From an uncultured Erythrobacter sp. (GTDB taxonomy: Bacteria > Pseudomonadota > Alphaproteobacteria > Sphingomonadales > Sphingomonadaceae): DNA of 64,000 bases. A program made the position numbers and the translations under genes. The notes beneath the pieces were generated by a model. That model worked only from the letters and a program-made list of their open reading frames with translations. It was not told the origin of the DNA and made no database searches. Each line of letters opens with the position of its first letter. Within the stretch, counting starts at the first letter, position 1. The DNA is taken from contig CANNBH010000001.1 of assembly GCA_947502815.1 (NCBI GenBank), forward strand, positions 1,116,001-1,180,000, in the 5' to 3' direction. Of the stretch, positions 45,278-56,037 are shown one piece after another.

Positions 45278-45308
45278 AAAAAGGGCGACCCTTGCAGGCC
45301 GCCCTTTT
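45278..45308 (-). terminator. Terminator of the atp operon
   Basis: A 9-bp perfect stem AAAAGGGCG/CGCCCTTTT with a 12-nt loop. Leftward it ends TTTTT. It lies 24 bp after atpC. Confidence 0.85.
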
Positions 45309-45331
45309 GAATTTCTTACATGTTAGCCTGA

Positions 45332-45589
45332 TCAGGCTTCAACATGCTCCGCAAGCACAGTCAGACCGTTTTCGCCCACTTCGGCAAAGCCGCCGCGCAC
45401 TTCGATCACTTCCGGCGCAGCGCCTTCGGTTTTGTAGACCTGTACGGCGCCGTCGCGGATCGTGCTCATGAAAGGCGCGTGGCCTTCCAATACGCCGAAT
45501 TCGCCTTCAGAGCCGGGCACGACGACCATATGGACGTCTTCGCTGCGGACCTGCTTGGCCGGGGTTACGAGTTCAAAGTGAAGTGGCAT
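45332..45589 (-). CDS. atpC: F1-ATPase subunit epsilon, short form
   Basis: An 85-residue epsilon subunit consisting only of the N-terminal beta-sandwich ([14 protein letters not shown]...[19 protein letters not shown]...[17 protein letters not shown]). The C-terminal helical hairpin of about 50 residues, which inhibits ATP hydrolysis in E. coli epsilon, is absent. The stop is followed at once by the operon terminator, so this is the natural end, not a sequencing frameshift that leaves a remnant. It connects the central stalk gamma to the c-ring. Confidence 0.92.
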   Translation of the reverse strand: MPLHFELVTPAKQVRSEDVHMVVVPGSEGEFGVLEGHAPFMSTIRDGAVQVYKTEGAAPEVIEVRGGFAEVGENGLTVLAEHVEA

Positions 45590-45609
45590 TTGTTTTTCCT
45601 AATGCGCGC

Positions 45610-47076
<1,467 letters not shown>

Positions 47077-47087
47077 TTAGCCTTGCT

Positions 47088-47957
47088 TTAGAGCGCTTCT
47101 GCGCCAGCGATGATTTCAATAAGTTCGGTGGTGATCGCAGCCTGACGGCGGCGGTTGTATTCGATGTTGAGGTCTTTGATCAGATCGCCAGCGTTGCGCG
47201 TGGCGTTATCCATCGCAGTCATCGAAGCGCCTTGCTCCGATGCCTCACGTTCCAGAAGAGCGCCGAACAGCTGCGTTTTCACGTAGCGTGGCAGAAGCTC
47301 TTCAAGGATTTCCTCTTCGCCCGGCTCATATTCGACCACGGCGCCGCTGTCTTCCGATGCCTCTGGTGAAGGGACCGGGATCAGCTGGTTTACCGTCGGA
47401 TCCTGCACAAGCGCGGATTGAAACGTTGGGTAGATCAGATGCGCAACATCGAAAGTGTCATCCGCGAACATGCCAATCAACTCGGCTGCAATCGCGTCAG
47501 CTTCTTCGAAACCGGGCGTTTTCACGGTAGACGTGTCGAACCCGCCGCCGATCATGCTGGCAAATTCACGCTTGATAGGGGCGCGGCCTTTTTTACCGAT
47601 GAGGTAAAATTCGACCTCTTTGCCTTCAGCCAGCAATTCGCTCGCTTTCAGCTTGGCTGCTTTGACGAGGTTTGAGTTCAAACCGCCGCAAAGGCCCTTA
47701 TCCGTGTTGACCACGACAAGCAGGTTGCGTTTGTCAGAGCCGGTGCCGGCCAGCAGTTTCGGAGCGCTATCGCCCGAAACCTTACCCGCCAGCGCCGCCA
47801 TGACAGCGCCCAGACGTGTCGCATAGGGGCGACCCGCTTCGGCAGCAGCCTGCGCACGGCGAAGCTTCGCCGCGGCGACCATCTGTTTGGCCTTGGTGAT
47901 CTTCTGAGTCGATTTAACCGACCCGATCCGATCCTTAAGTTCTTTTAGTGAAGCCAC
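47088..47957 (-). CDS. atpG: F1-ATPase subunit gamma
   Basis: A 289-residue central-stalk subunit with terminal coiled-coil helices ([20 protein letters not shown] and C-terminal [20 protein letters not shown]) and the conserved DKGLCGGLN segment. An acidic insertion ([20 protein letters not shown]) lies at about residues 195-215. Twenty bp separate it from atpD and 12 bp from atpA. Confidence 0.97.
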   Translation of the reverse strand: MASLKELKDRIGSVKSTQKITKAKQMVAAAKLRRAQAAAEAGRPYATRLGAVMAALAGKVSGDSAPKLLAGTGSDKRNLLVVVNTDKGLCGGLNSNLVKAAKLKASELLAEGKEVEFYLIGKKGRAPIKREFASMIGGGFDTSTVKTPGFEEADAIAAELIGMFADDTFDVAHLIYPTFQSALVQDPTVNQLIPVPSPEASEDSGAVVEYEPGEEEILEELLPRYVKTQLFGALLEREASEQGASMTAMDNATRNAGDLIKDLNIEYNRRRQAAITTELIEIIAGAEAL

Positions 47958-47969
47958 TGAGGCGTTCCT

Positions 47970-49511
<1,542 letters not shown>

Positions 49512-50066
49512 TTAAGCCTTCATGGCCTGGGATAGAGAATTGAGACGGGTACGGATCGAAGCGTCAATTCGCTGTGATCCGATTGTTACGACAAGCCCGC
49601 CCAAAAGATCAGGGTCAACATCAGCCGAAAGCATGACGGTGCGACCTTCACGGGCGGTCAATTTGGTTTTGAGCGTGGCGATTTGATCATCGCTTAGCGG
49701 ATGCGCGCTGGTGACAGTTGCCGTCACTTCGCCGCGCTGGGCCGCCGCAATCACCTTAAAAGCGGCGATCATATCGGTCAGCTTGGACAGCCGGCGATTG
49801 CCAGCGAGCACACCCAAGAAATTGGTGGTGAGGTCGCTGAGCTTTAAATGTTTGGCGATGGCGCCAACTGCCTGACCCTGTTCCTCTCGCGATAGCTGAG
49901 GATTGGTGGTGGCAGCACGCAAATCGCCCGACTCGCTCAGCGCACTGCCAAGCGTTTCGAGGTCAGTTTCGACAGCAGAAACGCTGCCGCCCTCGCTAGC
50001 CAATTCAAAAAGGGCCGAGGCGTAACGCCCTGCCAGGCTAGCCTGAATACCGGCGGAAATTTCCAC
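49512..50066 (-). CDS. atpH: F1-ATPase subunit delta
   Basis: A 184-residue peripheral-stalk (OSCP-like) subunit. The start is GTG at 50066 ([20 protein letters not shown] read as M), preceded by AGGGGA; the longer frame upstream has no family similarity. Segments [19 protein letters not shown] and [20 protein letters not shown] confirm the family. It is the first gene of atpHAGDC; the Fo genes are not adjacent, as usual in alphaproteobacteria. Confidence 0.93.
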   Translation of the reverse strand: MEISAGIQASLAGRYASALFELASEGGSVSAVETDLETLGSALSESGDLRAATTNPQLSREEQGQAVGAIAKHLKLSDLTTNFLGVLAGNRRLSKLTDMIAAFKVIAAAQRGEVTATVTSAHPLSDDQIATLKTKLTAREGRTVMLSADVDPDLLGGLVVTIGSQRIDASIRTRLNSLSQAMKA

Positions 50067-50313
50067 GCGCTTAAATTCCCCTGATGGAGAGTGAAGAATA
50101 ACGATACAGCTGATCGGCGTTTGATACGTGAGGGGCATCGGTGCCAAAGCTGGCGCGCGCCTAGCAATTCGTTTTTGATTCCGCAAGCCGGGTGATCAGA
50201 TGAGTGGGATTTGTTGGCAATAAGAGCATGGCCCGAACCCCTGAATTGTTGATCCTGTGGATCGCAATTTGTCACTTTAGGCTTGCTTTCCCCAACGGAA
50301 ATCTATTATCACC

Positions 50314-50327
50314 TTACCGAACGGTAA
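50314..50327. promoter_or_regulatory. Operator-like palindrome upstream of the TauD-family gene
   Basis: TTACCG-AA-CGGTAA has perfect 6-bp arms around a 2-bp centre and lies 19 bp before the dioxygenase start codon. TetR-family repressors commonly bind such sites. No regulator gene is adjacent. Confidence 0.6.
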
Positions 50328-50345
50328 AAAGTGGGATGGGAAATT

Positions 50346-51173
50346 ATGAAACTGACACCGATGGCCCCTAAATGCGGCGTTGAAGTCTCCGGCGTGTCTC
50401 TCGCCAAGTGCTCAGATGCCGAAATGGATGACATTCGCAGCACGATCTACGAACACGGCGTTGCCGTATTTCGCGATCAGGAATTCTCACCCGAAGATCA
50501 CATCACCTTTGGCAGACGCTGGGGCGGCATCGATGTGAACAACTATTTCCCGCTCAACACCGATTTTCCGGAAATCGCGCTCGTCAAAAAAGAAGCGCAC
50601 GAATCCACCAATATCGGCGGCGCGTGGCACACTGATCATTCTTACGATCAGATCCCAGCCATGGGATCGGTTCTTGTTGCTCGCGATCTTCCGCCCAGCG
50701 GCGGCGACACCGAATGGGCGCATATGGGCGCGGCCTATGATGCGCTGCCGGATGATCTCAAGTCTGAGATTGAGGGATTGGAAGCGTTCCACACCGCCGA
50801 TCACGTATATAAAGCCGATGGCCTTTATGCGCAGACCGACATGGGCAAAAATTTGCGCGGCCAAGATCTAAAGACCGGCGCGATCCACCCTGTGGTAATC
50901 CGTCACCCGCAAACGGGTCGAAAGCTGCTTTATGTCAACGGCGGCTTTACGATCCACTTTGTTGGGCAGACCCGCGAACAAAGCCTTCCGCTGCTGCAAA
51001 AGCTGCTGGATGCGGCGGTGACGGACGAAAACCGCTGCCGACTTCAATGGAGGCCGGGCACCGTTGCGATCTGGGATAACCGGACCAGCTGGCACAACGC
51101 CATGAATGATTACGCAGGCCATCGCCGCGAAATGCACCGCATTACGCTGACGGGTGAAGCGCTGGCGGCTTAA
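50346..51173 (+). CDS. TauD/TfdA-family Fe(II)/2-oxoglutarate dioxygenase
   Basis: A 275-residue dioxygenase. The iron ligands are His95 and Asp97 in WHTDHS and His250 in TSWHNAMNDY; Arg261 and Arg265 in RREMHR would bind 2-oxoglutarate, matching the E. coli TauD pattern. ATG at 50346 aligns with the family better than the ATG five codons earlier. The substrate may be taurine, an aryloxyalkanoate or an alkyl sulfate; no sulfur-starvation or transport genes adjoin. Confidence 0.9.
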   Translation: MKLTPMAPKCGVEVSGVSLAKCSDAEMDDIRSTIYEHGVAVFRDQEFSPEDHITFGRRWGGIDVNNYFPLNTDFPEIALVKKEAHESTNIGGAWHTDHSYDQIPAMGSVLVARDLPPSGGDTEWAHMGAAYDALPDDLKSEIEGLEAFHTADHVYKADGLYAQTDMGKNLRGQDLKTGAIHPVVIRHPQTGRKLLYVNGGFTIHFVGQTREQSLPLLQKLLDAAVTDENRCRLQWRPGTVAIWDNRTSWHNAMNDYAGHRREMHRITLTGEALAA

Positions 51174-51239
51174 AGACTGCGCTAGAAAATTCCTTAAGCC
51201 AATCGCACTTGGCTTAAAATCGAACGCCAGAGCCCGCGG

Positions 51240-52862
51240 TCAATCTTCGTTGGCAAGAGGTGGAGCGGTCTTGGTCTGACACGTATAGACCAGTCGCTCA
51301 TTCGGGCTGCTGGGCAATAGGGCAATGACCGCGCTTTGTTGTTCGCCCAGCGTCATTTGCGCATCACCGACACCGCACGCAGGCGGATCATATTCGGCCC
51401 GCGCGCCGCGTGCTGCTTCCATTTCAGAACGGCCCAGCAAATACCGATCTGTGCGGAACGTGCGTGTTTCTGGATTATAGGTGTTGATGGAAACCGCCGC
51501 TTCGTCATCTGACACCAAGACCCGCGTCCAGTCTCCGCCGACCATACCGTATTGGGTGCGTTCATTGACGCATCCGTCTGCGGCCCAAGCAAACTCCACA
51601 TCATCGGTTCTCGCGCCAGTGATGCGGCTGCGTTCTGGTGCGAGAGTGCAGATCAATGTGCCTTCGCTCGAACCGCCGCCGGGATCAGGATCGCCGGCCT
51701 CGCTGCCACCTTCTGGCGTTTCGCCCAGAATAACCGCGATCCTCTCTTCAATTTCATTGAATCCCGGGCGCGTGACCCAGACCAAGATTGTCGCGATCAA
51801 CGCCGCGCCCGCTATCCCTGCGGCGATAATCGCGCGGGTTTGATAGTGCGGATTGTCGGCCTGTTCCTTGCGGAATTGGGCGGCGAAATAGCCTGCGCCA
51901 ATCGTCACAAGCAGCAGGACCATGGCCAAAGCAATCGCGTTTTCGCGCGCTTCGAGCACTTCGATCTGCGCCTTCATGCGCGCGGCATCGCGGGCCTCGC
52001 GCAATTCTGCCTCGCGCGCCTCCAACCGCTCGCGTGCTTCGGCCCTTTGCGCATCAAAACGCGCGCGTTCGGCGGCGTTGAGTTCTTCGATAGAGGTGCA
52101 GGGCAGGGCGTTGACGGATGGCTCAACCGAGTTTTCGCGCAGGAAAGGCAGCAATTCGCGCAAGGAAACAGCAAAATAGAATTCTGCGTCCGACCCATCT
52201 GAATCCGCGCCGAATGAATTGACGCCCAGCACCCGGCCGCATCCATCAAGCAGCGGTCCGCCCGAATTGCCCCGCGCAATCGGGGCAGTGTGCAAGATGG
52301 TGTCAAACTGCCTGCTGGGCCGCTCTCCTGAAAGGAATCCGCGGCTTTTCACTGGGGGTTGAGCGCGAAAGATATCGCGAATTTCCAAACCCTGGGCCAG
52401 ATCGACATTCATCGGATAGCCGACGGCGGAAACTTCCCCCATGTCACCCGAAACGCCGCCTGCTATTGTCAGCGGCGGAAGGCGCAAATTGCCGCCTGTC
52501 ACTTGCAAAAGGGCCAAATCGTTGCGCGGGCTGACGGAAACGGGCGTGGCAAAGGCCCCCGCGTCGCCTTCGCTTGGGACGATGCCAATGCGCAATGTGT
52601 CATCTTGCAAAGCTTCGCGGATGACATGGGCGTTTGTGACAATCATGGTCGGCGTGACGGCAAATCCGCTGCCGTGAGTCACCGGGGTCATTTCATCGCC
52701 GCTGCTGTCGATCAATACGACCCGGACAACCCCGCGCGCTGCGGCATCAACATCCCCTGCATCGGCGGATGCGAGGGATGGGGCGAACGCCGCAAAAGCT
52801 GCCGCCAGACAGGCAAGCATAAGAGCCAATGGGCGGGCGATAGATTGTGCGCGGCGGTTCAT
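51240..52862 (-). CDS. Membrane-anchored trypsin-like serine protease (S1C) with unknown C-terminal domain
   Basis: A 540-residue protein with a signal peptide (cleavage near ASA, about residue 33). The protease domain has His79 in TNAHV, Asp115 in RNDLALL and Ser200 in ARGNSGGPL, so it is catalytically complete. Then follow a charged coiled coil (about 258-308, ELNAAERARFDAQRAEARER), two transmembrane helices (about 309-328 and 343-363) and a C-terminal domain of about 170 residues with several cysteines. No PDZ domain is visible, unlike DegP/DegS. The role, perhaps envelope quality control, is inferred. Confidence 0.83.
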   Translation of the reverse strand: MNRRAQSIARPLALMLACLAAAFAAFAPSLASADAGDVDAAARGVVRVVLIDSSGDEMTPVTHGSGFAVTPTMIVTNAHVIREALQDDTLRIGIVPSEGDAGAFATPVSVSPRNDLALLQVTGGNLRLPPLTIAGGVSGDMGEVSAVGYPMNVDLAQGLEIRDIFRAQPPVKSRGFLSGERPSRQFDTILHTAPIARGNSGGPLLDGCGRVLGVNSFGADSDGSDAEFYFAVSLRELLPFLRENSVEPSVNALPCTSIEELNAAERARFDAQRAEARERLEAREAELREARDAARMKAQIEVLEARENAIALAMVLLLVTIGAGYFAAQFRKEQADNPHYQTRAIIAAGIAGAALIATILVWVTRPGFNEIEERIAVILGETPEGGSEAGDPDPGGGSSEGTLICTLAPERSRITGARTDDVEFAWAADGCVNERTQYGMVGGDWTRVLVSDDEAAVSINTYNPETRTFRTDRYLLGRSEMEAARGARAEYDPPACGVGDAQMTLGEQQSAVIALLPSSPNERLVYTCQTKTAPPLANED

Positions 52863-52925
52863 ACACCAACGCCTCTAACGCGCACGGCCACCGCGCGACA
52901 AGGCATCATGCGATACAAATTGTGT

Positions 52926-53432
52926 TCAGGGTCGATCAATTGGCGAAACGGACGACCGGATATCCCCCGCGGCGCAGGGGCCATCATAGGGTACGCGATC
53001 AAGTTCGGCGGGCCTTGGCGTGGGAAGCATGGGGCGTGCGACGTAGGATCCATCTGGCTGCGGATTGGAGCCATCACCGGTTGTATTGTCTCCGGTTATC
53101 TGAGCGTAGCGCACTTCTATCTTGCATTCCTGTTGCGCCTTGCGGACCTGGGCAAACGTAACGCGGTCCATATCACCGGGCGGATGGAACTGGGTCATTG
53201 GGTGATCAACGGCCGCTTTGATCAGCGGATCAGACACGCCGTCCGCGCGCGCTTTTTCAAAAGTGCATTCGCACATGGCCAATTCTTCTCCGGTCATGGA
53301 TTGGCAACCCACCTGTTCAGATGCTGTGTCTTCGTTGCTCTGTTGGTCTTGAGCGTGTGCCAGCGGCATCGCAAAAATCGCACCCACTGCGCCAATGGGG
53401 GCGAACGCGGCACCAGTTTTTCGAAAATGCAC
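52926..53432 (-). CDS. Exported protein of unknown function
   Basis: A 168-residue protein with a signal peptide (GAVGAIFAMPLAHAQ, cleavage near residue 28). The mature part has a cysteine cluster (VGCQSMTGEELAMCECTFEKA) and a further CKIEV, then a Pro-rich tail. The start is GTG at 53432 with GGAGG nine bases upstream. No family recognised. It is divergent from ada with a 99-bp gap and lies 63 bp upstream of the S1C protease gene on the same strand. Confidence 0.65.
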   Translation of the reverse strand: MHFRKTGAAFAPIGAVGAIFAMPLAHAQDQQSNEDTASEQVGCQSMTGEELAMCECTFEKARADGVSDPLIKAAVDHPMTQFHPPGDMDRVTFAQVRKAQQECKIEVRYAQITGDNTTGDGSNPQPDGSYVARPMLPTPRPAELDRVPYDGPCAAGDIRSSVSPIDRP

Positions 53433-53481
53433 CTAAACTGCCCTCCTGATAGAGCATTAAGTCTGGGCCTAAAAACGATTG

Positions 53482-53492
53482 AGCGCAAGATT
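53482..53492 (+). promoter_or_regulatory. Ada-box-like element upstream of ada
   Basis: AGCGCAAGATT lies 39 bp before the ada start and equals the core of the E. coli ada operator as I recall it (AAAGCGCAAGATTG). The upstream AAT part of the classical AAT-N6-GCAA pattern is not matched. Methylated Ada would be the expected activator. Confidence 0.45.
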
Positions 53493-53531
53493 CCGGAAGC
53501 AGCATGCGCGATCCTATGGCAAAGAGAGGAC

Positions 53532-54581
53532 ATGACTACGAACCACCCCATGATCGATGGCTTAACCGATGATGCCCGCTGGGAAATCGCGCTTGCCAAA
53601 GACCGGCGGTATGATGGCGTGTTTGTCACTGGGGTGCATTCCACCGGTATATATTGCCGGCCCAGCTGCCCGGCGCGCGCGCCCTATCGCAAGAATGTGC
53701 GGTTTTACCCGGGGCCTGACGAAGCGGAGGCCGCGGGTCTGCGCGCGTGCAAACGCTGCTCTCCCAACACGCAAAGCGCCGAAGAAGCCTGCGTCCTCGC
53801 CGCGATTGCTGTGATCCGCGAAAAGGGAGCGCAAAGCCTCGATCAACTGGCGGACCTAACCGGATATTCGCCAACCCATTTTCAGCGATTGTTCAAACGC
53901 ACAGTCGGCCTTTCACCATCGGCCTTTGCGCGGGCCTTACTCGAAGAACGGGTGCGCGGAGCATTGGAAAACGGGGCGAGCGTTACAGACGCGCTTTACG
54001 AAGCGGGGTATTCAACCCCTTCGCAATTTTACGATGGGACAAAGGGAAAGCTTGGCATGAAGGCAAGGGATTGGGCAGGCGGAGGCGCGGGCCGGATTAT
54101 CCGTTGGAGCGTGATTGCAACCTCGCTGGGCGATATGCTGCTCGCCGCGACGGATAAGGGCGTGTGCTGCCTTTCTTTCGGAGAAGGTGCAGCCGAATTG
54201 CAGGCGCGCTTTCCCAAGGCCGATTTACAGCCAGCTGGCGAAGATTTGCGCGGCCTGTTCGATAAAGTTGTCGCAGCGGTCGAAGAACCCAGCAGCGATA
54301 TGTCCGCCATCCCGCTCGATGTGAAAGGCACCGCGTTTCAAGAGCGCGTGTGGCAGGCCTTGCGCGAAATTCCAGCTGGGGAAACGCGTTCATACGGCGA
54401 ACTGGCTGCCGCACTCGGCAATCCCAACGCAAGCCGCGCCGTGGGCGGGGCGAACGGGGCGAACAACATCGCGGTACTGATCCCATGTCACCGCGTTGTG
54501 CAGGCCGATGGCAGCATCGGCGGATACGCCTATGGACCCGAAATTAAGGGCGAACTTTTAAAAAGAGAGCGCCAAAATTAG
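53532..54581 (+). CDS. ada: Bifunctional Ada: transcriptional activator and O6-methylguanine-DNA methyltransferase
   Basis: A 349-residue protein. The N-terminal zinc domain has Cys42, Cys46, Cys73 and Cys76 (YCRPSC and CKRC), one of which takes methyl from phosphotriesters. An AraC-type helix-turn-helix follows (DQLADLTGYSPTHFQRLFKR), then the suicide methyltransferase domain with Cys319 in IPCHRV. The true start follows AGAGAGGA; the frame is open far upstream without coding meaning. Methylated Ada activates its own gene in E. coli. Confidence 0.94.
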   Translation: MTTNHPMIDGLTDDARWEIALAKDRRYDGVFVTGVHSTGIYCRPSCPARAPYRKNVRFYPGPDEAEAAGLRACKRCSPNTQSAEEACVLAAIAVIREKGAQSLDQLADLTGYSPTHFQRLFKRTVGLSPSAFARALLEERVRGALENGASVTDALYEAGYSTPSQFYDGTKGKLGMKARDWAGGGAGRIIRWSVIATSLGDMLLAATDKGVCCLSFGEGAAELQARFPKADLQPAGEDLRGLFDKVVAAVEEPSSDMSAIPLDVKGTAFQERVWQALREIPAGETRSYGELAAALGNPNASRAVGGANGANNIAVLIPCHRVVQADGSIGGYAYGPEIKGELLKRERQN

Positions 54582-55000
54582 AATGAAAGATCCGCGGGGT
54601 TGATTCCTGTCTGAGTAATTGCCCTCGGCAATAATAGTTTTGTTCAATAAATCTGAATTTATGGTCGCTTGCCGATTGATGGCCGCTGCCCTATGTCACA
54701 GGCACGCTATTGCAGCCGAATGTTTGCTGCACTGTCTGGTGGTGTCTCTTTACAATCAAAATTCATTTGATTGGCTTTCCTGAGGCAGGATAAGTGATCG
54801 GCGAGTTCGGGTGTTTGACAGACCGATATCCCCGATCCGAAAGGCCTGTCTGACACGCTCATTTCCCGCTTCACCGACAACCAGCGCGCCGCGCGCGGTC
54901 TGCAAAGCCAATGCGTCGTAATTCTGCGTTGCGGATTGAGCGAGCAGCCATGCCCAGTCGCGCAATGCGCATCAGATGAGATCAACGAAGGGAGCCTTAA
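54582..55000. other. 419-bp stretch without a convincing gene
   Basis: It contains two small hairpins: ATTGCC-CTC-GGCAAT (54618-54632) followed by a T-poor tail, possibly a weak ada terminator, and ATAAAT-CTGA-ATTTAT (54647-54662) in an AT-rich patch. On the minus strand a frame at 54756-54965 (69 codons from TTG, stop codon just before it) has coding-like codon use, but no ribosome-binding site and no recognisable family. It may be a gene remnant. Confidence 0.4.
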
Positions 55001-55141
55001 ATGGCCAAATCACAGAGAAAATCGAAACGCGAAGTGCGCAAGCCTAAGGCCGAAAAGGTTAAGAAGAACGCGTCAAACCCCACGCAAAAGGGCAATGTCG
55101 TTCCGGGGCTTGAGCATATGAAGAGCGGCCGGGGCAACTGA
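55001..55141 (+). CDS. Small basic protein of unknown function
   Basis: A 46-residue, strongly basic protein (MAKSQRKSKREVRKPKAEK at the start; ends GLEHMKSGRGN). AAGGGAG precedes the ATG at ideal spacing. The composition resembles small nucleic-acid or ribosome-associated proteins, but no family is assigned. It is followed after 6 bp by another small gene. Confidence 0.6.
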   Translation: MAKSQRKSKREVRKPKAEKVKKNASNPTQKGNVVPGLEHMKSGRGN

Positions 55142-55147
55142 TCGGCC

Positions 55148-55258
55148 ATGCCGGTGCGCCTCATGATCGCTTATGTCTTGATCGGCCTTTTGGTTCTTTG
55201 GGCCGGTGCTCTCCTCGCTTATTATGTGAAGGATAGGCGCAAACGGAGGCGCGACTGA
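55148..55258 (+). CDS. Small single-span membrane protein of unknown function
   Basis: A 36-residue peptide with one helix (LMIAYVLIGLLVLWAGALLA) and a very basic C-terminus (KDRRKRRRD), a positive-inside anchor. It begins 6 bp after the preceding small gene; the ribosome site is weak, so coupling to that gene is possible. An internal ATG at 55163 is an alternative start. Confidence 0.45.
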   Translation: MPVRLMIAYVLIGLLVLWAGALLAYYVKDRRKRRRD

Positions 55259-55300
55259 AACAGCAGTCTGAACTGCGGTCCCTGTTCGCTCAGCGTACTC

Positions 55301-55933
55301 TTAATCCAGCTTGGGCGGGAAACCGGGCTCTGCGGCCGCGATCGCGCGTTGATAGGCATCGCGTGCACCAATCCGCTGCAAATAAGCCTTTAGGTTCGGC
55401 ATGTGATCGATGCTCATATCGTTGAACGCGCGCGCGGTAGTGAGTGAAAAACCGAGCATGATATCCGCCGTCGTCAATTGCGATCCGCCGAAATAATCCG
55501 CTTCGCCCAAACGGCGTTCAATCGCCGCCCATGCATTTGTGACCCGTTTCATCAGCGGTGGCGGCATTTCCGCGCCAACTGCGTTCACCGCGATGCCCAT
55601 CATGCCGTTGGTCATCAATGTCGCATTGGCGAAATGATACCAATAAAGATGGTCAGCAAAGTCCGGATGATCGGGGCCGGGGACGAGCGCGGTGCCGGGC
55701 GCATATTTGCCCACGATATAGTCCATGATCGCCCCGCTTTCGCCAAGCAAGGTGTCGCCGTCTTGGATCAGAGGCGCGATTTCCATTGGATGCAGCGCTT
55801 TCAGCTCCGCCGGGGCAAGCCGCGTTTCGGGATCGCGGTTGTAAAGCTTTAGATCATAGTCGAGCCCCAATTCCTCACACAGCCATACAATGCGTTCAGA
55901 TTGCGAAATGCGCAGGTGGTGAATGATCAGCAT
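55301..55933 (-). CDS. Glutathione S-transferase
   Basis: A 210-residue GST. The N-terminal domain has MLIIHHLRISQSERIVWLCE, KALHPMEIAPLI (cis-Pro loop) and GESGAIMDYI (glutathione gamma-glutamyl site, E-S). The C-terminal helix bundle has FGGSQLTTADIMLGF. ATG at 55933 follows GGGAGAATTCC. It stands alone on its strand next to priA. Confidence 0.9.
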   Translation of the reverse strand: MLIIHHLRISQSERIVWLCEELGLDYDLKLYNRDPETRLAPAELKALHPMEIAPLIQDGDTLLGESGAIMDYIVGKYAPGTALVPGPDHPDFADHLYWYHFANATLMTNGMMGIAVNAVGAEMPPPLMKRVTNAWAAIERRLGEADYFGGSQLTTADIMLGFSLTTARAFNDMSIDHMPNLKAYLQRIGARDAYQRAIAAAEPGFPPKLD

Positions 55934-56037
55934 GGCGGAATTCTCCCAAAGACGTGTTGAACTTCCACCCTTTGCTGTCGGCAAGAGCAGAGTCGAGGAA
56001 TTTATCGGCTCATTTGGCGGTGCAAATGGTGTTTCCG

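Noticed and set aside
52359..53531. Long open extension upstream of ada in the same frame
   Set aside because: It runs antisense through the S1C protease and exported-protein genes. The Ada family start is at 53532 with a good ribosome-binding site.
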